DNA from: Isoetes taiwanensis
Taxonomy: Eukaryota > Streptophyta > Lycopodiopsida > Isoetales > Isoetaceae
Reading direction: 5' to 3'
DNA: 64,000 nucleotides
NCBI GenBank assembly: GCA_021234155.1
Contig: JAJEKV010000059.1
Coordinates: 2,496,182 to 2,560,181, forward strand
Shown: piece by piece, positions 25,937-38,744 of the stretch
Layout of the letters: each line of letters begins with the position of its first letter
How positions within the stretch are numbered: the stretch's first letter is position 1
Made by a program: the position numbers and the translations under genes
Notes under the pieces: generated by a model
The model's database searches: none
Seen by the model: only the letters and a program-made list of their open reading frames with translations
Told to the model about the DNA's origin: nothing

Positions 25937-28900
25937 TTCTCCCCTCCTTGAAAATGATGATGTCCTCAGCATCAAGGGTAAGCCAGGGTCACGAAACGCT
26001 CCCATGGACAGGTGACGAGGTAGACGGTAAGGTCTCCCCTCCTTGAAGAGGTGATGTGAGGTTATAAGTCACACAGAAGTCGCCATGTTCAAAGTGATCA
26101 ATTTTGAAATGACTTGTCATGTGCAATTTATAGGTAATACGGCATACAACTTAATGGAAATGTGCGATAGAAATGCACATGTAAGGTTCAAGCTAGTTTG
26201 AGATCGAACAGTGCAAGAGGAAAAGTAAAGGAGTAAATAAGATGGTAGGTAATATAACTCCATGTAGTTCATGGTGGCAATCATACGTGTAGACAGGGAA
26301 AGGTCCATTGACGAGAACAGGTGGTTTAGATAGATAGAGTGGGGCAGGAGTTGGTATGCGACAACTATAGTACGCCATACTGCACTGCAAGCGGAAGGGT
26401 AGGAAGTTTTACTAAGGGCTGAGGACTAAATGGTATAGTAAATATCCCATTAATAGATCGGTAATCTGGTTAAAATACTAGAGGTTTGGAATAACGAGTG
26501 GAAATATATCCGTCGTGGATCTTTATTGCAGGGAAAGAAATGGATATCATAAGATGTGTGATCCCATGGAATCACTGGAATTGAAGGGATCTGAGAAGGG
26601 ATACTTAATAGTTACGGCAATCTGGTGGTTATTTGGCATATATATACGATGTTGGTGGTGCGTTAAGTTGGCCATTGATAGAGAGGATACGAGTCGCTTT
26701 ATGATGATACTAAATATACCACCATACAGGTGAGAGTGAATTGGCCAAGGGTTAGGGCCATACGACAGGTTACAGGGGTAACGTACCAAGGTACGAGCTA
26801 ATTCATTAGAAGTGACAGCTCCGATAATGGTGGCAAAAATATAGAAGTCCAATGCTACATTGTAAACTATTGCGATTGATTTGAGGTATGATTCATTGGA
26901 AAATGAAGATGAATGTCGTGTAACGACGGCGGTTCATGAATTATGGATTATTAAATAATCCAAATTTTGCGTCTAAGTTCCTTAGATTTACAACGTAGAT
27001 GCAAGGGTACGGGTCTGGACAAATAAGAACGTAATTTTTAGACGATGAATTTATATTCACGTCCATTCCGGCGAGGTGGCCAGAGTGTGGAACATAGTGT
27101 ATCCACAGAATGGAAAGAATTGCAGGCGAAAATAAGCAAAGGCAAGAAGTGGTCGCTTATACGCCAAAGAGGCGGAAAAAGACCACCGCAGTAGATGATG
27201 CAATTGTCCAGAAGCCGTAAGTGGTGCGGTGACGCCATATTATCATTGGAGGGTGATCTCCAAGAAATGATAGGTAAACATGGTAGTTGTTATAAACAAC
27301 ATTTCAAATAGAGGAGATTAAAAGGGACACTTTGAATAACTCAAGGTGTGGAATACGACAAGGTAGGTACCTGATGGACAACTTTCCAAGGAGAATGTCC
27401 TCTAGACGGGGTACTGTGACTTGGCTCTCCAGGAGTAGCGTCCAGGTGGTAGATGCGTACTTGGAACATGAGTTCACAATTGTGGATGATGTGACTAGAG
27501 CTCGGTGATCAAGCCAAAGTAGGCTTTGCATATGAGGATTTATGATAGACACTGTGAAGCGGTGGTAAAAACCACGACACCCATGTAGGACAAGATAACA
27601 AGCCAAGAAATAGGTTCAAGAGGAGAAGATGTTGAACTGATGGCGTGGATTAGATAATCCACTAATTTGTCGTATGAAAGTGGATTAAGATGACTTTCTG
27701 GAAATAGAGTATACATGGCAAAATACATGTATAAACATATGGTTGGTGAGGATCGTACTATATAGTCAACGACTATAAACGAAGCTATGTGGCTATGTCT
27801 AGCAATCTTATACGACACTAGACTTTAGTAGTATGAGATACTACATGATTGATACGGGAAGGCTGTCGAGTTTGGCATTCGAATTCATACTAGATACTAA
27901 TAGGGGCATAGATGAAAAAACAATTTAGCCCCGGTATGATATACACGAGATAAGAAATTTAAGTGAAGGATATAGCTAGAGTAAATCTAGCATATATGGT
28001 GATGCTATATGAACAAACATCCCGAGGATGGCTAGAACAAAGGTGAAAGAACCGGTTAATGTTTCTAATGTCTAAATACCGATGAGCTGATCAGTAGTTA
28101 GACGCTGAGGATAGCTATTGGGTGAGAGAATAACAAAAGATATATGTAATGTCCTGTCCAATAATGGAAGACACAAAGGATCCGGACGGGAAGGTCTACA
28201 CCGTGTATGGCTATGACTTTTAGACCCATAAGAGGTCAAGGAATTGGATATCCTTATGGCGATTCTGCGTAACGCTAAGGTGCGGACATAAGGGTGTATG
28301 GTATGAGATTGGGACAGCAACGCCCTCGTCTCATTATGAGGGGTCCAAAGACAACAATTAAATTTAATCAAAAGTTGAAGTGAGTAAGGTAAAGGTGACA
28401 AAGCGGAAGGAGCCTTCGGAAAAGCTCTTCGACTGGGGTAATACCGTTTGGAGATTTTCCTGTAACCGCATTAAAGATCACAGGGTATTGACGTACTAAA
28501 GTAGCCAGAGGCTCAAAAGGCATGGTGGAACTACTCGGGAAGCCCATCAAAATGTGGACAGCATCTACACCAACATAGAGTTGGCCACTCTCTATGGAAA
28601 GAAACCGGCGGCTCATCCAAAATAGAAAAGCAGACCGAAAATGGGTTTGGTTTGAAGGAACTATCAAGGTTACACGTAAGCCAAGTTAGAGCAGAACTCT
28701 AGCATTGGGGAGGAAAGCTTATATGTTGACCACATACGTATTATGTACACATACGGTAAACATGTTGGTGAAACAAGCTTGACAGTGACATGGAGAGGGA
28801 AAGACACGTCGAAGGCCAAACTGACAGTGAGGGTTTGGAGGATGTCTGGATTGTGCAAGTCAATCCACTACAAGTTAACAGTAGGATATTGTAGTTGGCA

Positions 28901-29639
28901 TTGAAAAATAAATGTCAACCACCGGAGAATAAAGCCTAAGATGATGAAGTTGAAGCATACAGTAGTATAAGTTGAGGGTAGGTGGCGGATAGCAGTTACC
29001 TACTAAAGCTCAAAATGTGTCTTACATAGACACCAAAGATTAAATTACACAATTGATTGAGTCAGGGAAAGATAACCCTTTGGGTTACACGGATGCATAA
29101 GTTAGAGATATGTCCGAATTAGATCAGACATGGGTGGTTTATAACGAGTTACAAAGTGCAACTCAGGCGCCCTGATGACTCTAGGTGCATTGGCTACTTA
29201 AGGTATAAGTATGGCTGGAGGTAACTTATGAACCCTAAGATTGCACAATGTCTAAAGTAGATAATGACAATGGCATATTATGAGGAGGACAAGTCACGTG
29301 TATTGCTACAGTAGCAGCATAACATTATGACAAAAGATGCCAAGGACTAACATTTGTAGAGGGTGACAATGTGGGTTGATAATCCCCACTGAGACGCGAC
29401 CTAAAGAACATAATGGTAATGGAGTGTGCATAACTATAGCCTTGAAACAAGACATTTACAGCTGATGGCAAACACAAGTGGCATGGATGCCCACATGAAG
29501 CTAAGAATATCGGAAGGCTAACTAGGTTGGTGACCTTGAAGAATAAGGCCCACAACCAAAGGAGAAAAACTGGGGCAATTTTGAAATAGAAGACGAAGTT
29601 ACTTTAGAGAAGTAGAACAAAAGCTATAACGTGGTAAAT

Positions 29640-30310
29640 GAGTTTGGCTTGGTGGTAGAAGATCAAGGGTTCAAGTCCTAGCAATAGACTTTTGTAGAAG
29701 GGTGTGCTACTCTAGGCAAACAGAATATTAGGTATTATTATAAGAAGGACGTAAAACAAATATGCAACATTAAAAGGCACTTGGCATGGGGGTAAATACC
29801 CTCGTCTTGGAGGTGTGGGGTCGGGAGTTCAAGTCCTGACGATAGACTTTTTAGAAGAATGTATTGCACAAGGCAAAGCAGACCACAATAGGAATAACAA
29901 ATATGCGGGGCATCTAAATCTACCAAGAAGGACTTGGCGTAATGTTAAGCGCTTGGAATTGGAAGTGGAAAGTCAGGAGTTCAAGTCCCTACAATGACCT
30001 TTTTAACATCATGGCTTGGTCTAGAATTAACAGAGTATGAAATATGATATTAGAATCATAAGGCAAATATATTCCATGTGAGGAGGCTTGCCATGTTGGT
30101 AAGCATCTAAAACTACAGTTGTGAGGTCATGGGTTCAAAACGCTGCAATAACTTTTTTTATAGAATGTGTTTTCGTAGAGAAAACAGAGCATTGAAAAGG
30201 ATAATAGATATGTAAAGGCATGCATATCACACAAAAGCAGGCTTGGCTTGTTGGTAAGTGCATAGGGCTAGAGTTGGAAGGTCATGGATTCAACTCCCTA
30301 AAACTACAGT
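29640..30310 (+). repeat. Second copy of the tRNA-like cluster, five units
   Basis: The same four units recur at 29775-30300. The last is more complete here, with an A-box-like ggcttgttggtaagtgcat and a B-box-like ggattcaactcc. A fifth unit at 29640-29696 (ggcttggtggta then gggttcaagtcc, ending in a T-run) precedes them. It shares a 3' body (atagactttt then a variant of agaag-gtg) with the first unit, which supports a SINE family. A further copy of the fifth unit is at 24748-24803. Confidence 0.65.
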
Positions 30311-30900
30311 TGCGTCAAATATGAGAATAGAACTTTTATACGAAAAAATTTTCTTATACGGCGGAAATACGCGTGTACGTATTTCGGCGCTCTGGTTATT
30401 TTTGAGTGTTATTTTTAAATTCTAAGACATCAAAAAAGTGAGATAGCCGATTTTGATTTTAGGCCAATTCTATGACGAATTTTTGCCGATGAAGGGTGCC
30501 TTAGGTCAATTTGAGGATGCCCGATCCATTGGAACAAAAATCGCGTTAATCCGAGCTACCTAGAGAAAGTTATGGCCATTTGAAAATTGAAAACCCTAGC
30601 TGGAAAAATTTCGGCGCTCTGGTGTTTTTGGAGTCTTATTTTCAAATTCTAAGACACCCAAAAAATGAGAGAGCCGATTTTAGGGTTTCTAGAAAATAAA
30701 CTATTCTAAGTCAATTTTTTTTGGCCAGTGCAATGGTCTGGTGTCCAAAACCATGCTCGACTACGGTTTTGCTTTCCTAACTAATTTATACACATTTGCG
30801 TGGCTTCTATGTTAGGGTTTTCTCTCTTACTAACGATCTAACGAGTTAGACATGGCCATTGCAATGATTTGGTCTACCAGAATCATCGCTCTGATACCAC

Positions 30901-33900
30901 TGTGACGCTCCCTGAATCTATACGATACTCCCATCGTATAAATACAAGAAATCCCCTTTCCATGGCACTCCATCACCACGAAAAGGCCCTCCGACTACCT
31001 CGGACTACTCAGGATGGTCGAGTATCCGGGTGAAGGACACGGAGGTGTCATTCGCCCCACGCCTTCTATGGGAACCTATAGCGGAAGCGTACATACATGT
31101 TAGCACCAAGCACATATCATAACAATAATATACCACCACGAAGGGTGGCCCATCCATCATCCAAGGCAATAACTAAACAATAGCATACAAATAAACACTT
31201 TATACCCCCATAGCTCTACCCTGGGCTCAGACTCAAGGGAATCAACTGACGGTCAGGCCTCAAGATATCAGCAGACAGAATCATGACAATGGCGTTGGTT
31301 GGCATAAGACAATGGCTAGAGTGAACCACTCCATCCGCCCCTCCTGTGCACATTTTGCAGATAGGCTGAATCAAGCTCTGGAATGACTCTAGCCTTCCGA
31401 GTTGCGCAATCTCATGGAATCACCCTATGAGACTACTCCGGCTTGCATCTCACCGGTTTCGCCGAGGCAGGTCAGGGAAGTGTCCCCTCCCCGGATCATC
31501 ATGGTTCCATGGGTGTGCTAGAGAGTAGTGCCACCACAGCGACCCCTACTCGTATCCGACTTGAACCCCCCAAAAACCACAGGTCACCACAGTGCCCCTG
31601 TCGAGTGCCAAACAGCCCTTTTGGGGCCCCGAATGAACACCCAGGAGGTGTCAGTCCCATACCCGGCCCTCACACAGTGACCGACTATAAGACTAGCACA
31701 CTGTAGGAGCCCCAGTACCCGCGGTCAGCAAGGCTCCACCCCCGTTTCACCATGATGTCCGTTATTGAATTATAAGTCACTCCATAGCCCCCACAGCCAG
31801 GTGGGCTCTTGTGCACAGGCCGCATTTTATAGGATCTAAAGGATTCTAGCTAGGAGCATCTCTAAACTAATGGCTTTTAGGTCTCTACCCCCCTTAAACC
31901 CCAAGCACAGGAGAAGCATGAAAAGAAACATCCCATCCACAGAGTATCATCATCTAGCATCCATATAACTTCAAGAGAACAAAAGAATTGAATTTAACCA
32001 TTCATCTAAGCAAAGAAGGGTTAGAATTCAACAAAGACTCCTAAAACTAACCTGTATCTCCAAGTCAATTGGGTCAAACATGGGTCTACGCAGTCAAGGC
32101 GCTGGTCAATGGCGGGTCAATGCGGGTCAACGGCGGGTCAACGGCGGGTCAACGGTGCTGCTTCCTTGTAAACCCTAACTGGATTTGGGCTTAAATCCCC
32201 ACTTGCCATACCAAATTTGCAGGTCCTAACTAACTAATCACACTAAGCTAGGTGGCATCTAACCTTAACCTTAGCTAATTATTTAACATACTAGTAATGG
32301 TGCCCAGCGTTGCTGGGCATAATTTTGGAACATGTAAATGTTGGGAACCTAAGCATTTGCATATACATTAACTTCTAGGCCATTGGAACTGTGCACTTGC
32401 GTACAATAAGTTTTGACCATTGGATCATTTTGGGAACCGGCAGATTGCAAGTGCCTCTATGAGTTGTTGATGTCTATGAGTTGTTGGGCGTATGTTGGAA
32501 CTGCTAAATGATACCAAGGAGGACTCCATTATGCATACTCTAGAACATGCAATCTGAAAGCCTATATATTGCGTAATATAAATATCTGGAATGAGTTATT
32601 TAGATAAAAGATGAATGGCATCATGGCCATGCCCATTTATGCTTGCAAGCAATATTGACAATGATGTGTGGTCATGTTTGGGTATTCTGCTCATTCCAAT
32701 TTTGAAACACATTAATTGAAATAGAAACAGTGCCCAGCGCTGCTGGGCAATGTTTGTGTTCTCTAAAAGTTGAAAACCTGTAAACGAAAAGCCTGAAAAT
32801 GTTTGTAGTAATTCATGACATATTACTTAGAAGTTATGTTGTCTACATGTGGTATGTGGATTGAATATAGCCAAGTTATATTTGAATGGAGGTATTTTAG
32901 CCATCGAGAAGCCAAGACTATTGAACATTTCAACCATTCTCTAACATAGATAGTGTAATGATATGTTTTTAAATATTTTTCTATGTGTATTGTAATGTAG
33001 CACAATGTCCGTTTCCCAAATTAACCATTCTTTTTTATGTTGTTGCTTTTCAACATAGTAAATATTCTTAGTGCATAAAAATTCAAGAGCAAAGAAATTG
33101 CAATGTTTATATAATCATATATTTATCACGCTTTCAAGCAATTAAAAGCAAGCTTTCAAGCAATTGAAAGCAGCATCTTGTTTGGCCCTACTTGAGCTTT
33201 ATGTGGAGCAACCATTTGGTCTGATATGGACTTCAAGCTGGCAAAATGTACGTCTTTTATATATAGCAACTTGGACTTCAAGCTGGCAAAAATGTATGAT
33301 GCTGTGACGATGTATTATGCATTAGTTCTTAGTAAGCCAACTTCTTGACTAAAAGTTTAGCTTCTTTGTAGCAGCACTCATCTTTATATTATTGCAGGCA
33401 TATAATCTTTGTGCAAACTATTTCCAATTAGATTGTGTTAGATTGTGCTATTTCTGCAATTAGATGGTGTAGACAATCTATAGTCTTCTGTCATAACCCG
33501 AATCTCAAATCTCATACTGCATGCAGCTCTGTTGCAAAGCAGAATCCAATAAAATCATGTGTAGGAAAGAAACACAGTAAGAAAACCGCGAATTTTACAG
33601 ACAGTCTGGTGTTCTGGCAGATGATTGATTAGGAATGTTGAAACTACTTGCAATTGCCTTCTACTTTCAATTGTATAGCTATTCCATGTCCACGTGTGTC
33701 CATCCATTGTGTCTCTATCCTGTAACAACAAAATAAATACAAATAACTATGAATGGAAAACAAAGGTCAGTTTATGTCCATTTAAACAGGGAATGTTGAA
33801 AATACTTACAGCTAGCTGCCTTCTGCCCTTAGTGGACACTTCAGCCATGCAGGATCTTCTAACCCATCTTTGGCTTCCTTTGAACACAAAGCCAGCACCC

Positions 33901-34979
33901 ATTCACTGCGTGAAAGGTTCAAGGTCCTTTACTTAAATATATACTGCTTTTGAATCTGAAAACTCTAGAACGTGAAGCATAAAACATGGATATGTGCAGA
34001 GAAACATACCTGAGAGCCAGTCTTACTGTCAAATTTGTTCCATGAGTCATTGTGGACACTTCTTGCCCTCTATTCTACAACGCATTTTGTAGCTAAACAA
34101 TAGAGCAAACAAAAAGATGCTGCTATGTTCGCTTCATATTTCTGAGCTCAAAATAGGCCAAAAAAGAGCAATATCGTTAGAGAGAATGCCATGTGCTAAC
34201 CCCTTTTGTTAGTACTTTGGCTATGGCAGATTATCGATTTGATCGGTTTACTGTAAGAAGAGGCAATCTTGGTTGCAGCCATATGCACTCGTGCTTCTCT
34301 GCTCTGCAGCGAATCATGTAATAGAGGTCTTATCTAACAACAAAGAATCAAATGAATAATAAACCAAGGAAAAAATACCCAAACATGAAGAGATTCGAAT
34401 CTGTGGTCAACATAAACCAACGGAATGAAGCTATGGCGATGAAGCTGGGCCGCACTACAAGATTTACTGAGTTTTGAAGCCTGCCGCTGGAGAGCTAAGA
34501 CCCTAAAGAAGCCTAGTCCGTTCAATCTAGGCCTATTCTTGTTGCTCCTACCCTGCCGTGAAGAAAAACCATAAAGGAAGGTAAGCTGGAAGAAAGGGCA
34601 AGATGATGCCAGTCTGCTATGGTAATAGAACTTCCTCCGGCTTGAGGAACCATACACCCGGCACCGGACTGCACAGTTGAGGCCAAAAAAAATTCGCACA
34701 GAAGCGCCATAGCCGCCAGACCTCTCCGCTCGAACCCGCAGCCTCCCAACCCTATCGACGCCATAGATGATGCCATGTGGCGAGGATTAATCTGAGCCAT
34801 CCATTCTAGGGCTCGATGCACTACTTACTTACGGTATAACATTATAATATAAGATAATTAGTTAACATAGCTAGAATAAACCATTAGAATCCATATGTGC
34901 ACCTAGGTGCACCCCCACTTATACCGTGACGTATCACGACTATTTGTACGTATAGCGTATAAATACGTGGAACGTCACA
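30901..34979 (-). repeat. LTR-C of the tandem LTR array, carrying a Helitron
   Basis: Without the 2,564 bp Helitron it is 1,515 bp, matching LTR-A in length and ends. Its primer-binding site is at 30888-30899. Its other side (34980 onward) is unrelated to the internal region, so it is the outer 5' LTR of the array. Confidence 0.87.
32291..34854 (-). mobile_element. Helitron 1, non-autonomous, inside LTR-C
   Basis: On the minus strand it starts TCTTATATTATAATG and ends with hairpin GCCCAGC-AAC-GCTGGGC (plus 32302-32318), then ACCATTACTAG. The target is A|T: ttatttaacata before, taattag after. LTR-A and LTR-B show the intact empty site. A near copy of the terminal hairpin (loop GCT in place of GTT) lies inside at plus 32732-32748. 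No Rep/Hel frame. Short open frames inside (plus 33435-33632; minus 34522-34821) match nothing I know and may be captured fragments. Confidence 0.93.
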
Positions 34980-35705
34980 ATATTGTGTTGCAAATAGCAG
35001 TCAGTGCAAGTGCAAAATAACAAATCCATCAAACAAAATGAACCCTTGAGAGGCAACCCTCTGTGCGCAGCACCTTGTTTCTGTTGCCGCCATAGCTTCT
35101 CCGACCGCCATAGCCCATGGTCATGAATGGCCAACGCGTTCCTTGCTTCTATGCCTTGCGTGATCATGACAGAACAGAAAAGAAACTTCAGTGGAGTGTT
35201 GATGAGCTAAATCTCTTTCCTATGCTGATATACTTCTGCAAGCGAAGGTTATATTCTCTAAACTCCCGACTTAATTGTTTGTAGCTCTGTTATGGCGCCA
35301 AAATATCCAAGATTATTTTTAGAAGGCATTGATGGCACAATTAGTTTGTTATGTCTGATTATAACTATTGCCCATGCCCAGATGTAAGGTCTTCACAATG
35401 TTATGCTCCATCAACGGACGAATGTATGCCCCAGTTTTAATGCTCTCTCCCATTCTGGCTACTTGAGCACTACGTCCAATGAAGACCAATAGGCCAAATA
35501 GGCCATATAGGACCATACAATATGGTAGTACAACCATCACCATCATCACTATTAAAAAACTCCTGTCTCTTAAAGTTTTGAAGGAAAAAGCTTTGCATTG
35601 ATATACTAGAAGTCAGTAATCAATAACAACATAGTACCAAACCAAAATCAATCAAAGCATGGTACTAAAGCAAACCAAACTCTATGATAGTATGATGATA
35701 TGTAG
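34980..35705. other. Intergenic DNA between two transposon blocks
   Basis: No gene or repeat end recognised. This is the outer flank of LTR-C on the left and of the short-LTR element on the right. A CAT-rich run (accatcaccatcatcac) lies near 35530. Confidence 0.5.
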
Positions 35706-36015
35706 AATATTGTTGAATTCCAGGATGGGTGAAGAATAGATAGGCGAGTTTTGTATTGAATATGAATAGCCAAACGTGGCATACAAAAGATATATAAGAC
35801 ACAACTTTACTTAGAGACACGACTCCTCATATTACTGGATTGCCACCTCAGCGTGGTCACATGGCCCATGCCATGTCATCAATCCTTGATCTATATGATC
35901 ATATATCAATATTCTATCACTCCCCCTTGATCAATAGATCAAGAAGGCTTAAATTTTCCTTGGCATAACTCCCCCTCAACTGAGAGGTTCAAGTGCCCTT
36001 GAAAATTATTAGATA

Positions 36016-38744
36016 CTAGTAAATTGCCCACCGTTGGTGGGCATTCGATGGGATTGTAGCCGAAAAGGTATAAATCGATGATGTTGGAAGAAAGGACTCC
36101 TGCACAATTGATACACTTGTTTGATGTTTTAATATATCTGTGAATCCCTTTTTTTTTTTTAGCAAAACGTAATTTATTTGCTTGGCATTTAGTAATTGCA
36201 TATTGTCCATTGCTCTTCCAATATTTTATGAAAACAATTTATCTCCACGATTTTAACAATGCAGAACTTTTAATTGCAATATTGAAACTGCAAGATTTTT
36301 GTGGCAAGATCTCTTCGGAATTTTTAAGTGGTTTGATCGCTTGCACTATAATGCAAGTAGAAGCAGCTTATGTTGGATTACTTCCCATTCTTTCTCAACC
36401 ATTTTTTCTCATTGACTGCAATTTATTAGAGTGTTTTTCAATGCAATGCTAATAGTGGTTCAATGCAATGCTAATAGTGATTGTCCGAGATACTTCCACA
36501 AAAAAAGGCTAGGTAGTGCACTACAAATAGTGATTGTTCTAGATACTTTCACAAACAAACCCAGCTAAGGAAGGATCCTGGATTACTTTCTAGACCCAAA
36601 GCAAGCTCATTGATGTTAAATAGACCCAAAGGAGACTCATACATATCAAACACTACGTGAGCTCCATCTCAATCTTTTCCATTTCTTTATTTGCAAAATT
36701 CAAGGTGAGCTTTGCTTTTTCGTAATCTGGAAATAAAGACATGCAGGCTCTTGCATGCACATGGTACACTTGCTCCATTTTGTATTTTGTTGTGGAAGGG
36801 TTTCTTCCATGTGATCAGCAAAATAGGCCATATCTACTTTACTCTCCAGCATGTCTATGATGAGGCAAAGGAGCTTCCTCTTTGAAAGCCAGGTCAGAGT
36901 ACCTCGACTCATTTCCAATCTACCCCATTGGGATGGTTTTGGTTCGCAGCGATGTGTTTGGACGGTTGGCATGCTGTTTTTCACATTTAACTCTTATCCA
37001 TATGTCAAACACATAAGTGGTGCCTAGATCTTTCCGTACTAAGATGGCCTCTTCATGTATAGCTGAACGGCCTCTTCAGTAAAGCTAGAAAGTTACTGCC
37101 ACTTACTATCCAGCATCCTCTATGCTAGGGAACATAATGAGCTGTTACGGGCAAAGAAATAGTAAATTTAGAGCCAAAGTGGCCATAATATTACCTGCTT
37201 ATTAGACCAAGTTGAGCACGTACCTCACAATTATCCAATGTACTCCAAATCATTGCAAGTTGATTTTCCAAGTGCTAAACCATTTTACTTGACAGGAAAT
37301 TTACCTCCTTAGATCTGAGCAAATCTGTATCTGCTTCCTCCTTTGATTTATGCAGGACCTTATGGTAAGGACAAAAGAGAGAGAGAACCTTCTTAATAAA
37401 CCTTCAAATGCTAAGAACAAAAGAGAGAGGATAATGTTATGTGAGATGTTGCTAGCATCAAGATCCAACAGCATCAGAAGAACATATAAATGCCCCCAGC
37501 CAACAAAGATTGCAAAATTAGTTTTTTTCTTTTTGCTTTTTTATGTGTTGCATACCTGGAGGAAAAATGTAAGCGAGTTAGTCTACATACTGTAAAAAGT
37601 CATAGGAGCCAATATCGTTATACCCACCACTCCTGCTGACAACGACGTAGCTGATGTATATGTAACCTTCGGCATGCTCAACAAATAGCCAGAATAACTT
37701 GGGCTTTGCATGGAGGGTTTAAGCTCTATGTTGTGTCCAGGGATGCACCGTTGTAGATGACGTTACTTCCTAGATGTACCAGGCAATAGAAACACTCTGT
37801 GAAACAATAATGGCAAGGATTAAAATAGGGATGTTCAGACCATAAACATAGATTTTGCTGCTAGACCTATTTACCGAAGCCATATAATGATCAGCATTTC
37901 CACGTTAGTGTAGCTTTATGTATTCTTACTAAATCATCTTCACAACCCATGAACAACACACGAACCTGCAGTTTAGTTACATCATATTCACAACCCACGA
38001 ATAGCCCACGAATATCCCTATATGATGCTGCTAACACATGTTGCTCTCCTGCATTAAGAAGATATACAATATATCAGGTAAGGGTATGAAAGAAGAAAAA
38101 TAAAAAAAACGCTTGAAGAGAGTCGTCCTGAAGATCACCTCAAGCTCCTCTGAAACTGCAGAGCGGCCATTTTCGTTCCTAGAAGTGGCAGCATAGCCAT
38201 CGAAGCCTATTTTCGCCGTAAGGAGTGGTGGCCATAGCCATCGAACCCAGAGCTGTGACCCTAGCCTTGGTGATGGCATAGCCAAAAGAAACTCCTCACC
38301 TGCAACAGCGGAGGAAAAGCAGCTTCAAGAACCACCGCCATATCTTGCCGTCATTTAAATAAGAATGAGAAATCAAAGCGAAAGAGGGGTTCAACTGCTG
38401 TCTAAATCTTTCTGCACCAAATCCGACTATCCCTCTTCATATTCCGGCTATATCCCCTAGGTTTGAAGGCAAACTTGCCCACAGGCCCTACAAATTCGTT
38501 CCCCAGCCGGATTTACCTATTTAGATGCCAACCGAGAGGCCCTGTCAGATTTTGGCGGTCCCTGAGCAAAACGACGTCATATGTAGAGGCACCGCCAAAT
38601 CAACGCCTTAGGTTACCACGTCTCTTTATCATGTCGTCATCGGCCTTCGTACGCGACGTTCGACATGGATTAGGGTTTGATGACATGGCACGCCTCTAGG
38701 GTTTAGTCCAAGATATACTTACAGGATAACATTATAATAAAGGA
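36016..38744 (-). mobile_element. Helitron 2, non-autonomous, inside element E2
   Basis: On the minus strand it begins TCCTTTATTATAATGTTAT and ends with hairpin GCCCACC-AAC-GGTGGGC (plus 36026-36042), then AATTTACTAG. Insertion is between A (agata) and T (ttcccc). Its 5' end is close to Helitron 1 (both ATTATAATGTTAT, then GTAAGTA), so they are one family. No Rep/Hel frame. Short open frames within do not resemble known proteins. No empty site exists in this window for this copy. Confidence 0.88.

Larger units (their letters stand above)
12044..34979 (-). mobile_element. Tandem array of a Ty3/gypsy-like LTR element with nested insertions (fossil)
   Basis: Read on the minus strand the order is LTR-C, internal, LTR-B, internal, LTR-A, partial internal. 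LTRs start TGTGACG and end CGTCACA. Each usable 5' side is followed after one base by TGGTATCAGAGC, the initiator-tRNA-Met primer site (plus 13141-13152 and 30888-30899). LTR-A and LTR-B are preceded by a purine tract, AAGGAGGGGAGAA, so they have internal sequence on that side, while LTR-C abuts unrelated DNA. Internal copies align between 12044-13153 and 29755-30900, between 14678-15924 and 25937-27175, and between 22838-24830 and 27724-29735. Ty3/gypsy assignment is inferred from pol-tail-like codons by the purine tract and an integrase-like LPLLIFAC-NS segment. The coding region is heavily decayed, with many breaks, and no intact gag or pol frame is visible. By eye the LTRs differ by only a few percent, suggesting modest age. 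The left end is incomplete, so no target duplication could be checked. Confidence 0.8.
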
